NCBI GenBank assembly: GCA_029858305.1
Contig: JAOUFI010000022.1
Span: forward strand, 1 to 32,614
Direction: 5' to 3'
Origin: Candidatus Thorarchaeota archaeon
GTDB taxonomy: Archaea > Asgardarchaeota > Thorarchaeia > Thorarchaeales > Thorarchaeaceae
DNA: 32,614 nucleotides
The position numbers were made by a program, and so were the translations under genes. Positions 1-7,078 of the stretch are shown here, in pieces (within the stretch, counting starts at the first letter, position 1; each line of letters opens with the position of its first letter). Below the pieces are notes generated by a model. The model did not search any database and was not told where the DNA came from. It saw only the letters and a program-made list of their open reading frames with translations.

Positions 1-544
1 CTCCGCCCCCTATCCCAATAATTAGGACATCATCACCCGGTTTAATCTTGGCCTTGGTGATCATCAGTCTCCAAGCAGTCATCAGAGTTAGAGGGATTGA
101 TGCTGCATCAACCAAGTCAATTCTAGCAGTTTCAGGAATAGGTATCACATTTTGTGGATTTAATGCAATATAATCAGCGTAACCGCCTCGAGCGTGCTCA
201 CCAATAATCCCATATGAAGTACAGAGAGACTCTTCTCCACGAATACAGAATTCACATTCTCCACAATAGATACCAGGGTCTACGAGGATCTTCTGCCCAA
301 CTTCAAGGGTGCCCCTTACATCACTGCCAAGTTCCACAATCTCCCCACTGATGTCACTACCTAAAATATGAGGCATTTCGAGGTTTAGACCTGGAATACC
401 AGACCGTACAAAAAGATCGAGGTGATTCAGAGCTACCCCTTTTACTTTTACCAAGACTTGACCGGAATGAATCTTTGGAATTTCAAAATCCTCATACGAG
501 AGAACATCAGGAGGACCATGCTTGTGGAATACCGTAGCCTTCAT
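1..544 (-). CDS. MDR-family alcohol dehydrogenase / quinone oxidoreductase-like protein (C-terminus beyond window)
   Basis: N-terminal part of a medium-chain dehydrogenase/reductase running off the left edge. It opens MKATVFHKHG, typical of this superfamily. The lobe-2 structural zinc loop is present, with four cysteines in the pattern CGECEFCIRGEESLC. The readable part ends in the Rossmann glycine motif IGIGGG. The positions that normally hold the catalytic zinc ligands read LNHLD and LGSD rather than a Cys and GHE, so this looks like the branch that keeps only the structural zinc and reduces quinone- or enone-type substrates with NAD(P)H. The start could equally be the ATG one codon upstream (547). 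A TATA-like GTTTTATG at 584-591 on the minus strand could drive it. The substrate cannot be told from the sequence. Confidence 0.85.
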   Translation of the reverse strand, partial: MKATVFHKHGPPDVLSYEDFEIPKIHSGQVLVKVKGVALNHLDLFVRSGIPGLNLEMPHILGSDISGEIVELGSDVRGTLEVGQKILVDPGIYCGECEFCIRGEESLCTSYGIIGEHARGGYADYIALNPQNVIPIPETARIDLVDAASIPLTLMTAWRLMITKAKIKPGDDVLIIGIGGG

Positions 545-549
545 CATAA

Positions 550-619
550 TCACTTGTTAACATAGACTTTGAGCAAATTCGGACATAAAACCTCGTTTTC
601 GGGATGGACTCACAAGTGA
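550..619. repeat. Widely spaced 8-base inverted repeat flanking a promoter
   Basis: TCACTTGT at 550-557 and ACAAGTGA at 612-619 are exact reverse complements separated by 54 bases. They bracket the putative TATA box of the dehydrogenase at 1-544, in the divergent region shared with the parvulin gene. This could be a pair of operator half-sites or chance; the loop is too long for a stable hairpin. Confidence 0.25.
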
Positions 620-679
620 ACAACTTTAAGACCCTCAATTTTCTGGAATTCCTGCATACACCCAAATACAGGTGATTCA

Positions 680-970
680 ATGTCTAAAGCTAAAGCAGGA
701 AAAGTCCGAGCAAGTCATATACTCGTCGAAAAGCATAGTCAAGCCCAAGCACTCATTGGTAGAATATCTTCTGGAGAGGATTTCGCAAAAATCGCTAAAG
801 ATTACAGTACATGTCCCTCAAAGAAGAAAGGTGGCGACCTAGGTTGGTTCACAAAGGGGCAGATGGTCCCAGAATTCGAGAGAGCAGCCTTTGGTCTCAG
901 CATTGGAGCAATGACAGTTGATCCTGTGAAAACAAAATTCGGGTATCATATCATTAAACGAACTGGATGA
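680..970 (+). CDS. Parvulin-type peptidyl-prolyl cis-trans isomerase
   Basis: A stand-alone 96-residue parvulin (PpiC/rotamase) domain, the form found in some archaea, acting in the cytosol as a folding helper since no signal peptide or membrane segment is present. Family landmarks are visible: VRASHILVE (about 9-17) with the first active-site His, the DYSTCPSKKKGGDLGWF block (about 41-57), the MVPEFERAAF helix (62-71) and the closing FGYHIIKR with the second His. The length matches a single catalytic domain. A strong GGTGA ribosome binding site lies 4 bases before the ATG. The gene is monocistronic and divergent from the dehydrogenase. Highly basic N-terminal and loop residues resemble those in thaumarchaeal parvulins, for which membrane or nucleic-acid contact has been proposed. 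Confidence 0.95.
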   Translation: MSKAKAGKVRASHILVEKHSQAQALIGRISSGEDFAKIAKDYSTCPSKKKGGDLGWFTKGQMVPEFERAAFGLSIGAMTVDPVKTKFGYHIIKRTG

Positions 971-994
971 GTGGTAGTAAAAGATAGCTATACC

Positions 995-1387
995 TCATTT
1001 CCTATCTTTGCTTCGTGTCTCATTCTCTTCTATCCGAGCATTTACTATCTTGTTCACAAGTGCAGAAGGGAGTGGCTGTTCAAACGAGAAATGAATAGTT
1101 GACTTGGCTGTGTCATATGATTTTAATTCCTCCCTGAATTTATTCATGACAGAGAGACTCATTACATATAGACTGATGTGATTCTTCCAAGCAGCATAGG
1201 CTACAAGCATTCTTCCATTGTGTCTGAAGGTTGGAATCTGGTAGCTAATAATCTCGTCTGCTTCAGGTACTATCTTTTTGATATCCCTTCGAAGATTCTC
1301 CAAGGCATCCCTTGCATCCTCAGGAATGCTTGCTAGGTAACTCTCTACACTTGTTGGCGCTATTCTCTTCAACCTAGCTTCTTTCAT
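995..1387 (-). CDS. DUF1801 (YdhG-like) domain protein
   Basis: A 130-residue protein matching the DUF1801/YdhG fold. Recognisable features are the opening SVESYLASIPEDARDALENLR helix, the PEADEIISYQIPTFRHNGRMLVAYAAWKNHISLY core (about 41-74), and the later STIHFSFEQPLP segment followed by a C-terminal helix. Members of this family adopt a frataxin-like alpha/beta fold; the Bacillus protein YdhG has been linked to iron delivery, but no iron ligands can be proven here. The C-terminus is rich in charged residues (EENETRSKDRK). It is a single gene transcribed away from the aldolase/phosphatase promoter region. A kink-turn RNA candidate lies directly upstream on the same strand (1398-1450) and may sit in its leader or be a separate transcript. 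Confidence 0.8.
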   Translation of the reverse strand: MKEARLKRIAPTSVESYLASIPEDARDALENLRRDIKKIVPEADEIISYQIPTFRHNGRMLVAYAAWKNHISLYVMSLSVMNKFREELKSYDTAKSTIHFSFEQPLPSALVNKIVNARIEENETRSKDRK

Positions 1388-1397
1388 GGTGATGGAT

Positions 1398-1450
1398 ACA
1401 GGTCAGTCATGAGTTATGCATTTCGCTCAGAACTCATCATCTCTGTATAC
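1398..1450 (-). ncRNA. C/D box-like kink-turn RNA candidate
   Basis: On the minus strand, box C ATGATGA (1442-1436) and box D CTGA (1408-1405) are flanked by an exact 6-base stem, ATACAG (1450-1445) pairing with CTGTAT (1403-1398). Two bases on the C side and one on the D side separate stem and boxes, close to the kink-turn geometry bound by L7Ae. Only 27 bases lie between the boxes. A second CTGA follows box C by 3 bases, too close to leave a guide, and the interior can itself pair (GAGTT with AACTC), so a normal double guide is not obvious. A TATA-like TACATTAG (1493-1486) would start transcription near 1465. It could be a short single-guide sRNA, or a protein-binding leader of the DUF1801 gene. 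Confidence 0.4.
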
Positions 1451-1519
1451 TGAAAGGACTCTGCCCGAACGGCATAGCATCTTCTAATGTACTCTTCTGA
1501 GAGTATTATTGAGAACCGA

Positions 1520-2668
1520 TTATTCTACTGAACTCTCTTTTTTCTTTGCCTTGCCCTTTGGTACTAATTCCTCAGTGACAAATCTATTCTCGCAGCGCGT
1601 GAGAACCTTTGGCAATGTTGTGTACTCCATCTGATCATCACTTAGCCTGTGAGGCTGGAAGGGTCCATGTCTACGCAGATAGTCGGCCATCTCCATTCCG
1701 CGCTGGCGACTAATATCAAATGCAACATCGTCAAAGAGATCAACGGGTCCAACAAGCATACCATCGGAAACTTGGAAACCAAGTGCAATAACTCTTGGAG
1801 GACCATCAAATCTTGTACATCGAGAGTCTTTCAATCCAACAGGAAGAAGTGGGCCAGTATGAGAACCTCTCATCCACCCAGAAACCAAATGCGGAAGTGT
1901 GAATGCTTCAAGTACTTCTCCCATTGCCGGTAGACCAGAATGTGCTCTCACAATTGCAACAGGGTCGTCTTTTCCGACATACTTACCGGCAACTGCATGT
2001 AGTTTGTCCGTGCTGACAGATGCTGCAATCATTCCATCATTTCGATAGATTTTCTTGATTGTGTATCGTCCAGTACTTCCAAGAAGTGCAAGAATGTCGT
2101 ACATTTCCTCCGGAGCCTTCATCTCAATGAAACAAGGGATATCTTTCATAATATCTTGAATTACGAACTTGAAGCCATCATGAAGGTTGGGATCAATGAC
2201 GAGCCCAGCTGTATTGAACGGGTCTGCAAATATCTTGAATAGTGGTAAATTATACGCACCAGGTTCAGTCTTGTCAGCCATGAAGACAGCAATGGGTTCC
2301 GATTTGCGTTCCTCAAATGTCATCTCTGCGGAACCAGGACCCATACCCTTCACATTCCCACTGAATGTATCAGCTAGTATGTCCTGCCCTGCTGCATAGA
2401 TTTTTTTCTTGCGGGCAAGCTCAGTGCCCTTGATGAAAGTGTCCCAAGCAAGCTTGTGGACTTCTGCATTTCCCTCTCCTTTATTGTGAGTCATAATCAG
2501 TTCTAGGTCATCGCCTGCATTAGAAACATGAAAATCATTGATGATCTTCTTTTCAACTCCCTCTTTCAGCGATTTCCGAGCCAGTTCGATCAGGAAATCA
2601 GGGACTATAACATGACCAGCTAATGACCCAATATCTGCTTTGATCACGCTAATGGTGGTCTCAACCAT
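1520..2668 (-). CDS. fbp: Fructose-1,6-bisphosphate aldolase/phosphatase (class V FBPase)
   Basis: The bifunctional archaeal gluconeogenic enzyme that condenses dihydroxyacetone phosphate and glyceraldehyde-3-phosphate and then removes the 1-phosphate to give fructose-6-phosphate. At 382 residues it has the usual length. Metal ligands near the N-terminus (D12 and H19 in KADIGSLAGH) are present, as is the block KYVGKDDP with Y230 and K233, which correspond to the catalytic Tyr229 and Schiff-base Lys232 of the Sulfolobus tokodaii enzyme. The ATG at 2668 is preferred over an in-frame TTG at 2674: it matches the family N-terminus, has GGAG 10 bases upstream, and lies about 29 bases from the TATA centre at 2697. 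The adjacent gene on the same strand is a class I aldolase, with a T-run terminator between them, so the two are probably separately transcribed. Confidence 0.96.
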   Translation of the reverse strand: MVETTISVIKADIGSLAGHVIVPDFLIELARKSLKEGVEKKIINDFHVSNAGDDLELIMTHNKGEGNAEVHKLAWDTFIKGTELARKKKIYAAGQDILADTFSGNVKGMGPGSAEMTFEERKSEPIAVFMADKTEPGAYNLPLFKIFADPFNTAGLVIDPNLHDGFKFVIQDIMKDIPCFIEMKAPEEMYDILALLGSTGRYTIKKIYRNDGMIAASVSTDKLHAVAGKYVGKDDPVAIVRAHSGLPAMGEVLEAFTLPHLVSGWMRGSHTGPLLPVGLKDSRCTRFDGPPRVIALGFQVSDGMLVGPVDLFDDVAFDISRQRGMEMADYLRRHGPFQPHRLSDDQMEYTTLPKVLTRCENRFVTEELVPKGKAKKKESSVE

Positions 2669-2692
2669 TTGCAATTTGCTCCTTCATTACCC

Positions 2693-2700
2693 ATGTATAT
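2693..2700 (-). promoter_or_regulatory. TATA box of the aldolase/phosphatase gene
   Basis: ATATACAT on the minus strand preceded by an A-rich element. Its centre is about 29 bases before the ATG at 2668, so the leader would be only a few bases long or absent. Confidence 0.5.
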
Positions 2701-2712
2701 TTTTTTGTAGAA

Positions 2713-2728
2713 ACTCTGAAAAAAGAGT
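2713..2728 (-). terminator. T-run terminator after the class I aldolase gene
   Basis: On the minus strand a run of six T (2724-2719) sits in the loop of a short inverted repeat, ACTCT with AGAGT. It lies about 90 bases after the stop codon of the aldolase and just before the TATA box of the next gene. Archaeal RNA polymerase terminates at such T-runs, so this is the best candidate boundary between the two genes. Confidence 0.4.
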
Positions 2729-2812
2729 AGTTCCTACGAGACCTTCGACTATTCTTTATGCATATAATAGTTCTCATTCAGGGCGATGACACACAAATTA
2801 GCAGAAACTACA

Positions 2813-3700
2813 TTATAGATTCTTCATCATGTCTTTCAGACGTTTGGTCATGGCAAGAGCGTCATTCCACTCTCTCTGCCAAAGATTCCTGCCAAAAATG
2901 AGCCCAGTCGCACCCTGCTCAAGACATACCTTTGCTCGATGTACAACATCATCATCGCTCATTTTTCCGCCGCCAGAAAACAAGACCATTGTCTTTCCCG
3001 CTGACTTCACGACTTTCTTTACCATCTCTTCATAGCTTAACTCAAGTTTGTCATAAGGACTGGGCTGCTGTGCCCTTGTTTTCGAGTCGTCGACTGGAAC
3101 ATTGAGTTTAACAATATCAGCACCCAATTCATCAGCTACTCTCGCTGCATAGTCAATGGCATATAGTGAGTCCCTGCCACCCTTCTTATCTACAGCCTCT
3201 CCTCGAGGATATGCCCAAACAATAATTGGCATTCCATATCGTTCTGCATCAACCTTGACCTGCCTGAACTGGTTCAGATCAGCGACCTGACTCGGGCTCC
3301 CGATATAAAGAGTATATCCGATTGCATCGGCCCCGATCCGAACTGCATCCTCGACTGATCCTGTCATAGGGGATATTGGATCACCAGCTCCCGGGATGCG
3401 GGTCTTACCATTAATCTTCAGGACAATCGGCACTCTTCCTGCATACTTGGGTGCATACTTCTCAGCCAAACCAAGATGCAGAGCAATACCGGAATATCCA
3501 CCCTCCAGGGCTAGTTTAAACTGGAACTCTGGATTCGCTGAAGGAGGATTGGCGAAGAAGTCAACCGGGCCATGTTCAATGCCTTGATCAATCGGTAGAA
3601 TGAGTAGATGACCGTTGCCAGGGCCGTGCTCATACATCATCCTATGAAGTCTAACACGTTTTCCCAAGCTCAAATGGTGTAGTTCATCGATATTGGTCAT
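2813..3700 (-). CDS. fba: Fructose-bisphosphate aldolase, archaeal class I (DhnA/FbaB type)
   Basis: A 295-residue TIM-barrel aldolase forming a Schiff base, cleaving or making fructose-1,6-bisphosphate. Landmarks are LLILPIDQGIEHG (32-44) with the conserved Asp39, WAYPRG (162-167) matching the Trp and Tyr of the Thermoproteus tenax active site, ADIVKLN (194-200) with K198 as the likely Schiff-base lysine, and the phosphate-binding FSGGGK (241-246). A GAGGT ribosome binding site stands 8 bases before the ATG. Having this enzyme beside the bifunctional aldolase/phosphatase suggests a division of labour, with this one serving the glycolytic or reversible reaction. The related ADH synthase/DhnA paralogues for aromatic amino-acid synthesis are an alternative, but the length and WAYPRG motif favour a sugar aldolase. 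Confidence 0.9.
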   Translation of the reverse strand: MTNIDELHHLSLGKRVRLHRMMYEHGPGNGHLLILPIDQGIEHGPVDFFANPPSANPEFQFKLALEGGYSGIALHLGLAEKYAPKYAGRVPIVLKINGKTRIPGAGDPISPMTGSVEDAVRIGADAIGYTLYIGSPSQVADLNQFRQVKVDAERYGMPIIVWAYPRGEAVDKKGGRDSLYAIDYAARVADELGADIVKLNVPVDDSKTRAQQPSPYDKLELSYEEMVKKVVKSAGKTMVLFSGGGKMSDDDVVHRAKVCLEQGATGLIFGRNLWQREWNDALAMTKRLKDMMKNL

Positions 3701-3826
3701 AATACCTTACCTCAGAATTTCAGCCTTTTAGATACTACCTTTCTCCTATATGCTTAGCTAGAGCGACCATTCGCTGGATACAAAAGGGAATTCTGACTCT
3801 GTAAGAACATATTCAGAGGTGAATCA

Positions 3827-4660
3827 ATGACAAAAGCTAAAGTCTCAGCAAGGAAACCAGTCACAGAGGACAGAAAGCAGTATCATCTGGAAGTAAAAGA
3901 GGGTGATGTTGCAAAGACCGTCCTACTTCCAGGGGACCCTCAACGGGTTGAGCGCATAAGTTCTCTATGGGACTCGTTTAGAGAAGTGGCTACACATCGC
4001 CAGTTTGTCACTCATACAGGCAAATATAGAGGTGCAGACATCTCTGCATGCTCAACGGGCATAGGAGGACCGGGGATGGCAATTGTAGTTGAAGAGCTTG
4101 CTAATGTCAAGGTCGATTCCTTCATCCGTGTTGGTTCATGTGCCACTTTAAAGAAGGAAATTGAGATTGGTGATCTCATCATCTCCACAGCAGCTGTCCG
4201 TCTTGATGGAACAAGTAAGCAGTATGTACGGATGGAATATCCAGCTTCGTCTTCACATGAAACTATCCTCGCACTCATTGAGGCTGCTGAGAACTTGGGA
4301 TTCACCTACCATCTAGGAATATCAGCTTCTACTGATTCATTCTATCTGGGTCAATCACGACCAGGATATGGTGGATTCTTTCAGAGCTTTAGTACTACTC
4401 TTATCGAAGACCTTCAAAGAGCTAATGTGACAAATTTTGAGATGGAGGCAGCTACCCTATTCACTCTCGGTAACATCTATGGTTTCAGGACAGGTGCAGT
4501 ATGCGCAGTCTATGCCAATAGGGTACGCGATGAGTTCGAAGTCAAAGGGGAGATGGATGTCATCAGATGTGGTAATGAGGCGGTGAAGATTCTAGCAGAG
4601 ATTGATGCAGAAAAGAAGTCTGCAGGTAGAAATCACTGGAATCGCAAGTTAAGGCTCTAG
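3827..4660 (+). CDS. udp: Uridine phosphorylase
   Basis: A 277-residue member of the PNP/UDP phosphorylase family, cleaving uridine with phosphate to uracil and ribose-1-phosphate. Visible motifs are LPGDPQRVERI (34-44) and RVGSCATL (101-108) for phosphate binding, STGIGGPG (76-83), the pyrimidine-selecting SFYLGQSR (171-178) whose Gln and Arg correspond to Gln166 and Arg168 of E. coli Udp, and FEMEAATLF (204-212) for ribose contacts. The Gln-x-Arg pair argues for uridine rather than purine substrates. A near-perfect GAGGTGA ribosome binding site precedes the ATG by 5 bases. The first 17 residues are a basic extension not needed for the fold. It is divergent from the aldolase and convergent with ABCE1, ending 9 bases from it. 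Confidence 0.93.
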   Translation: MTKAKVSARKPVTEDRKQYHLEVKEGDVAKTVLLPGDPQRVERISSLWDSFREVATHRQFVTHTGKYRGADISACSTGIGGPGMAIVVEELANVKVDSFIRVGSCATLKKEIEIGDLIISTAAVRLDGTSKQYVRMEYPASSSHETILALIEAAENLGFTYHLGISASTDSFYLGQSRPGYGGFFQSFSTTLIEDLQRANVTNFEMEAATLFTLGNIYGFRTGAVCAVYANRVRDEFEVKGEMDVIRCGNEAVKILAEIDAEKKSAGRNHWNRKLRL

Positions 4661-4669
4661 GTTAAGAGG

Positions 4670-6490
4670 TCAGCTTCCCTTTCCAACATAGTAATAGTCG
4701 CCAGAAGCCTTCTGCTGGGAGTCCAACTGGGATCCATCCTTGTTGACCCGGGGGCGACCAGTCTGGGGGTCTCGACGAAATGTCACACCCATCTGTTTCA
4801 GGAAGTTGTTCATACCAGTACGTAGAGTAGTGACTGACGAAGCTACGCCAGATTTTCCAGGAGTTCCATTGAACACAACCATACTATCACTAAGATAGTC
4901 GGCCATGAGAATGGAGTGTTCTACAACGAAGGCAGTCTTTAGGTTGTTACGAACCTGTCTTCGTATCGCTCGAGAGCTCGCAAGCCGCTGCTCAACATCC
5001 AAGAATGCAGAGGGTTCATCTAGAAGGTAGATATCAGCGTCGCGCGCAAGACAAGCCGCAATAGCAGCTCTCTGGAGCTCGCCACCGCTGAGCTGTTGAA
5101 TACTGTGATCAAGCAAGTTTTCAAGTTCAAGCTTCTTAATCACCCCGGTCTGGAAATCAGCTGAATCGATTGTATTTCCGCCAGCTTCACGAAGGTACAT
5201 TCTCAAGTTTCCATCAAAGTCGGCGGGGATATATTGCGGTTTGTAACTGATCTTGAGGTCAAGTCCTGTTACAGTCTTCTTTGGTGCCTCTCCTTGGTCT
5301 GGTACTAGCTCTCCTGCCAGCATACGGACAAATGTGGTCTTTCCAATACCATTAGGTCCAAGAATGCCAATGACCTGACCCTTCGATACACGACTACCTT
5401 TGACCTCAAGCGTGAAGTCTTCGAATTCCTTTCGCATGTTTCCATACTCGATCATAGTTTCAGTAGAAGTAAACTCAATGTCTTCTGTTGACATGCCCTT
5501 GAAGGAGATCGAGGTGTCTCTGAATCGCATATTCTCATCAGGAATAAAACCATCAAGGAACTGATTCACGCCCACACGTGTCCCATGAGGATGTGACACA
5601 ATTCCGTAGACTCCCGGAGTACCATAAAACAGACACACATTATCTGATACATAATCAAGAATTGATAGGTCATGTTCTACAACTACCACAGTCTTCCCAA
5701 GATCCGCCAAGTGGCGAATTGCTCTACCAACTCGCAGCCGCTCTCGAACGTCAAGATACGCAGTAGGCTCATCAAAGAAGTATATATCCCCCTCACGGAC
5801 AATGGCAGCAGTGACGGCTACCCGTTGTAATTCGCCACCACTGAGGAACTTGATAGGACGATCCCAAATCTCATCGAGGCTCATGTCGCCTCTAAGATCC
5901 TTCAGTCGCCCCGAGGAGTCAGACGATTCCAAAAGGTCACTAATGGGACGTTCAGCTATATCCTTAACCTTGGGCAGGTCTGTAATATTCTGTGGTTTGA
6001 GAATTGGAACAATAGAGCCAGCCATAATCTTCTCAAAGAACGGTTGAAGTTCAGACCCACGATATGCTCTGATGATCTCCTCCCAATCTGGGGGGGATTC
6101 CACTTGACCAAGGTTGGGTTGTAATTCTCCTGCAAGAATTCGCACTGCAGTTGTCTTTCCTACACCATTAGGACCAATCAAGCCAAGGACCATACCCTCC
6201 TTTGGAATGGGAAGCCGAAACAGTTTGAAGCCATTAATACTGTATCTATGACTTGTATCAGACTCAAGCTCCTCTGGAAGGTTGACTATGCTGATTACGT
6301 GATACGGACATTTCTTGACACAAATTGCCTCTCCAGAGCAGAGAGATTCTACGATGACTGGCGGCTTGTCTTGTCCATCGGGAAAGATGACAGTTTCGTC
6401 CCCTGTTCGCACACGAGGACAAAATCTCTGACATTCGTGAGTGCAGTCCTTAGGTCGGCACCGCTGTCTATCTAAAATAGCAATACGCAT
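4670..6490 (-). CDS. abce1: Ribosome-recycling ATPase ABCE1 (RLI)
   Basis: A 606-residue twin ABC ATPase with an N-terminal iron-sulfur domain, which splits terminated ribosomes after release factor action. Order: first cysteine cluster C11, C16, C20, C24; second cluster C51, E54, C57, C61; NBD1 with LIGPNGVGKTT, LSGGELQR and DEPTAYLD; the hinge region; NBD2 with LGPNGIGKTT, LSGGELQR and DEPSAFLD; then the conserved C-terminal TFRRDPQTGRPRVNKDGSQLD. Overall length and layout match the family. The odd point is the sixth of the eight cluster cysteines, replaced by Glu (CSGEAIC where CxxCxxC is expected). The ATG at 6490 is chosen over a GTG four codons upstream because the family begins MRIAILD. 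The H-loop of NBD2 reads VEHS rather than VEHD. Confidence 0.97.
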   Translation of the reverse strand: MRIAILDRQRCRPKDCTHECQRFCPRVRTGDETVIFPDGQDKPPVIVESLCSGEAICVKKCPYHVISIVNLPEELESDTSHRYSINGFKLFRLPIPKEGMVLGLIGPNGVGKTTAVRILAGELQPNLGQVESPPDWEEIIRAYRGSELQPFFEKIMAGSIVPILKPQNITDLPKVKDIAERPISDLLESSDSSGRLKDLRGDMSLDEIWDRPIKFLSGGELQRVAVTAAIVREGDIYFFDEPTAYLDVRERLRVGRAIRHLADLGKTVVVVEHDLSILDYVSDNVCLFYGTPGVYGIVSHPHGTRVGVNQFLDGFIPDENMRFRDTSISFKGMSTEDIEFTSTETMIEYGNMRKEFEDFTLEVKGSRVSKGQVIGILGPNGIGKTTFVRMLAGELVPDQGEAPKKTVTGLDLKISYKPQYIPADFDGNLRMYLREAGGNTIDSADFQTGVIKKLELENLLDHSIQQLSGGELQRAAIAACLARDADIYLLDEPSAFLDVEQRLASSRAIRRQVRNNLKTAFVVEHSILMADYLSDSMVVFNGTPGKSGVASSVTTLRTGMNNFLKQMGVTFRRDPQTGRPRVNKDGSQLDSQQKASGDYYYVGKGS

Positions 6491-6640
6491 CTGATGTATC
6501 ACACCTGCTGAAGAGCTGTTCGAAGAGGGTTATGGTCACTATTTAGCGCTTTGGCTCTGTGAACTCTTATTTGTATGAAAATTGTCTACTTGGAAAGCCT
6601 TTTGTGCAATCCCGCATTGATTATATTTGGATTGAATAAG

Positions 6641-6874
6641 ATGAACATACTAGATAGATTCTTCGACATGTTTGGAAGAAGACGTGCACTTAGGATGGGT
6701 GCTGTATCACCACCAGATGATCTCATTGCTTACCTCTACAAAGTACGCGCTGCAACCTACCTAAAGATTACAGGAAAGACTCTTCCAAACTATAGCATGC
6801 CAGCTGAGAGTGGTGCCGAAGATATGACTCGAAACCTATCACCCTCTCGTAGACTTGCTAGAAAGGGTCTCTAG
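6641..6874 (+). CDS. Small protein of unknown function
   Basis: A 77-residue reading frame, not recognised. It opens MNILDRFFDMFGRRRALRMG, a basic amphipathic stretch, followed by PPDDLIAYLYKVRAATYLKITGKTLP and a polar, basic tail ending RRLARKGL. No membrane segment, cysteine pair or known motif is visible. An in-frame start at 6575 would add 22 mostly hydrophobic residues, but ATG 6641 is the better start: a TATA-like TTATATTT at 6621-6628 lies just upstream. No clear ribosome binding site is seen. It is divergent from ABCE1 and precedes a C/D box sRNA on the same strand. Codon use looks like its neighbours, so it is probably a real lineage-specific gene. Confidence 0.5.
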   Translation: MNILDRFFDMFGRRRALRMGAVSPPDDLIAYLYKVRAATYLKITGKTLPNYSMPAESGAEDMTRNLSPSRRLARKGL

Positions 6875-6922
6875 AAAGATGGAGTCCTCGTGACCCAATA
6901 GATTCTGTGCAGCTCTGACTCT

Positions 6923-6938
6923 TTGAAAGCATATTTAG
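6923..6938 (+). promoter_or_regulatory. BRE/TATA promoter of the C/D box sRNA
   Basis: Purine-rich TTGAAAG (6923-6929) followed by ATATTTAG (6931-6938). The expected start, about 25 bases downstream of the TATA centre, falls near 6960, three bases before the terminal stem of the sRNA. This makes an independent small-RNA transcript likely. Confidence 0.55.
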
Positions 6939-6962
6939 CCTTGTACCGGTCAAACATCACTC

Positions 6963-7039
6963 ATCGGGATGATGATGAATGCAGGGATGGTGAGCGAACT
7001 CATCACCGCTATGACCCGTTAAACCGCAGTCTGACCGAT
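6963..7039 (+). ncRNA. C/D box sRNA, predicted guide for 16S rRNA 2'-O-methylation
   Basis: Box C ATGATGA (6969-6975) and box D CTGA (7031-7034) are closed by an exact 5-base stem, ATCGG (6963-6967) with CCGAT (7035-7039), leaving one base before box C as the kink-turn expects. Just upstream of box D, the guide GTTAAACCGCAGT (7018-7030) has 11 consecutive bases complementary to CUGCGGUUUAA, a conserved stretch of archaeal 16S rRNA (recalled, not searched). The fifth-base rule places methylation on the C equivalent to E. coli 16S position 952. A C'-like ATGACCC (7011-7017) lies 13 bases before box D; box D' is degenerate (GTGA at 6990 or CTCA at 6999), and a small hairpin sits in the middle. 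Fibrillarin, Nop5 and L7Ae would act on it. Confidence 0.72.
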
Positions 7040-7060
7040 ATTACAGTTCACGAATATAAT

Positions 7061-7066
7061 AAGGAG
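7061..7066 (+). promoter_or_regulatory. Ribosome binding site supporting a TTG start
   Basis: AAGGAG, 12 bases before the TTG at 7079 of the cysteine-cluster gene, and preceded by a TATA-like AATATAAT (about 7053-7060). The spacing is rather long, but no other in-frame start nearby keeps the first cysteines. Confidence 0.4.
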
Positions 7067-7078
7067 TAGTAGTAATAC

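Noticed and set aside
1649..1933. Plus-strand frame of 94 codons
   Set aside because: Antisense to the aldolase/phosphatase.
2669..2674. TTG start for the aldolase/phosphatase
   Set aside because: The ATG two codons later matches the family N-terminus and has better ribosome binding site spacing.
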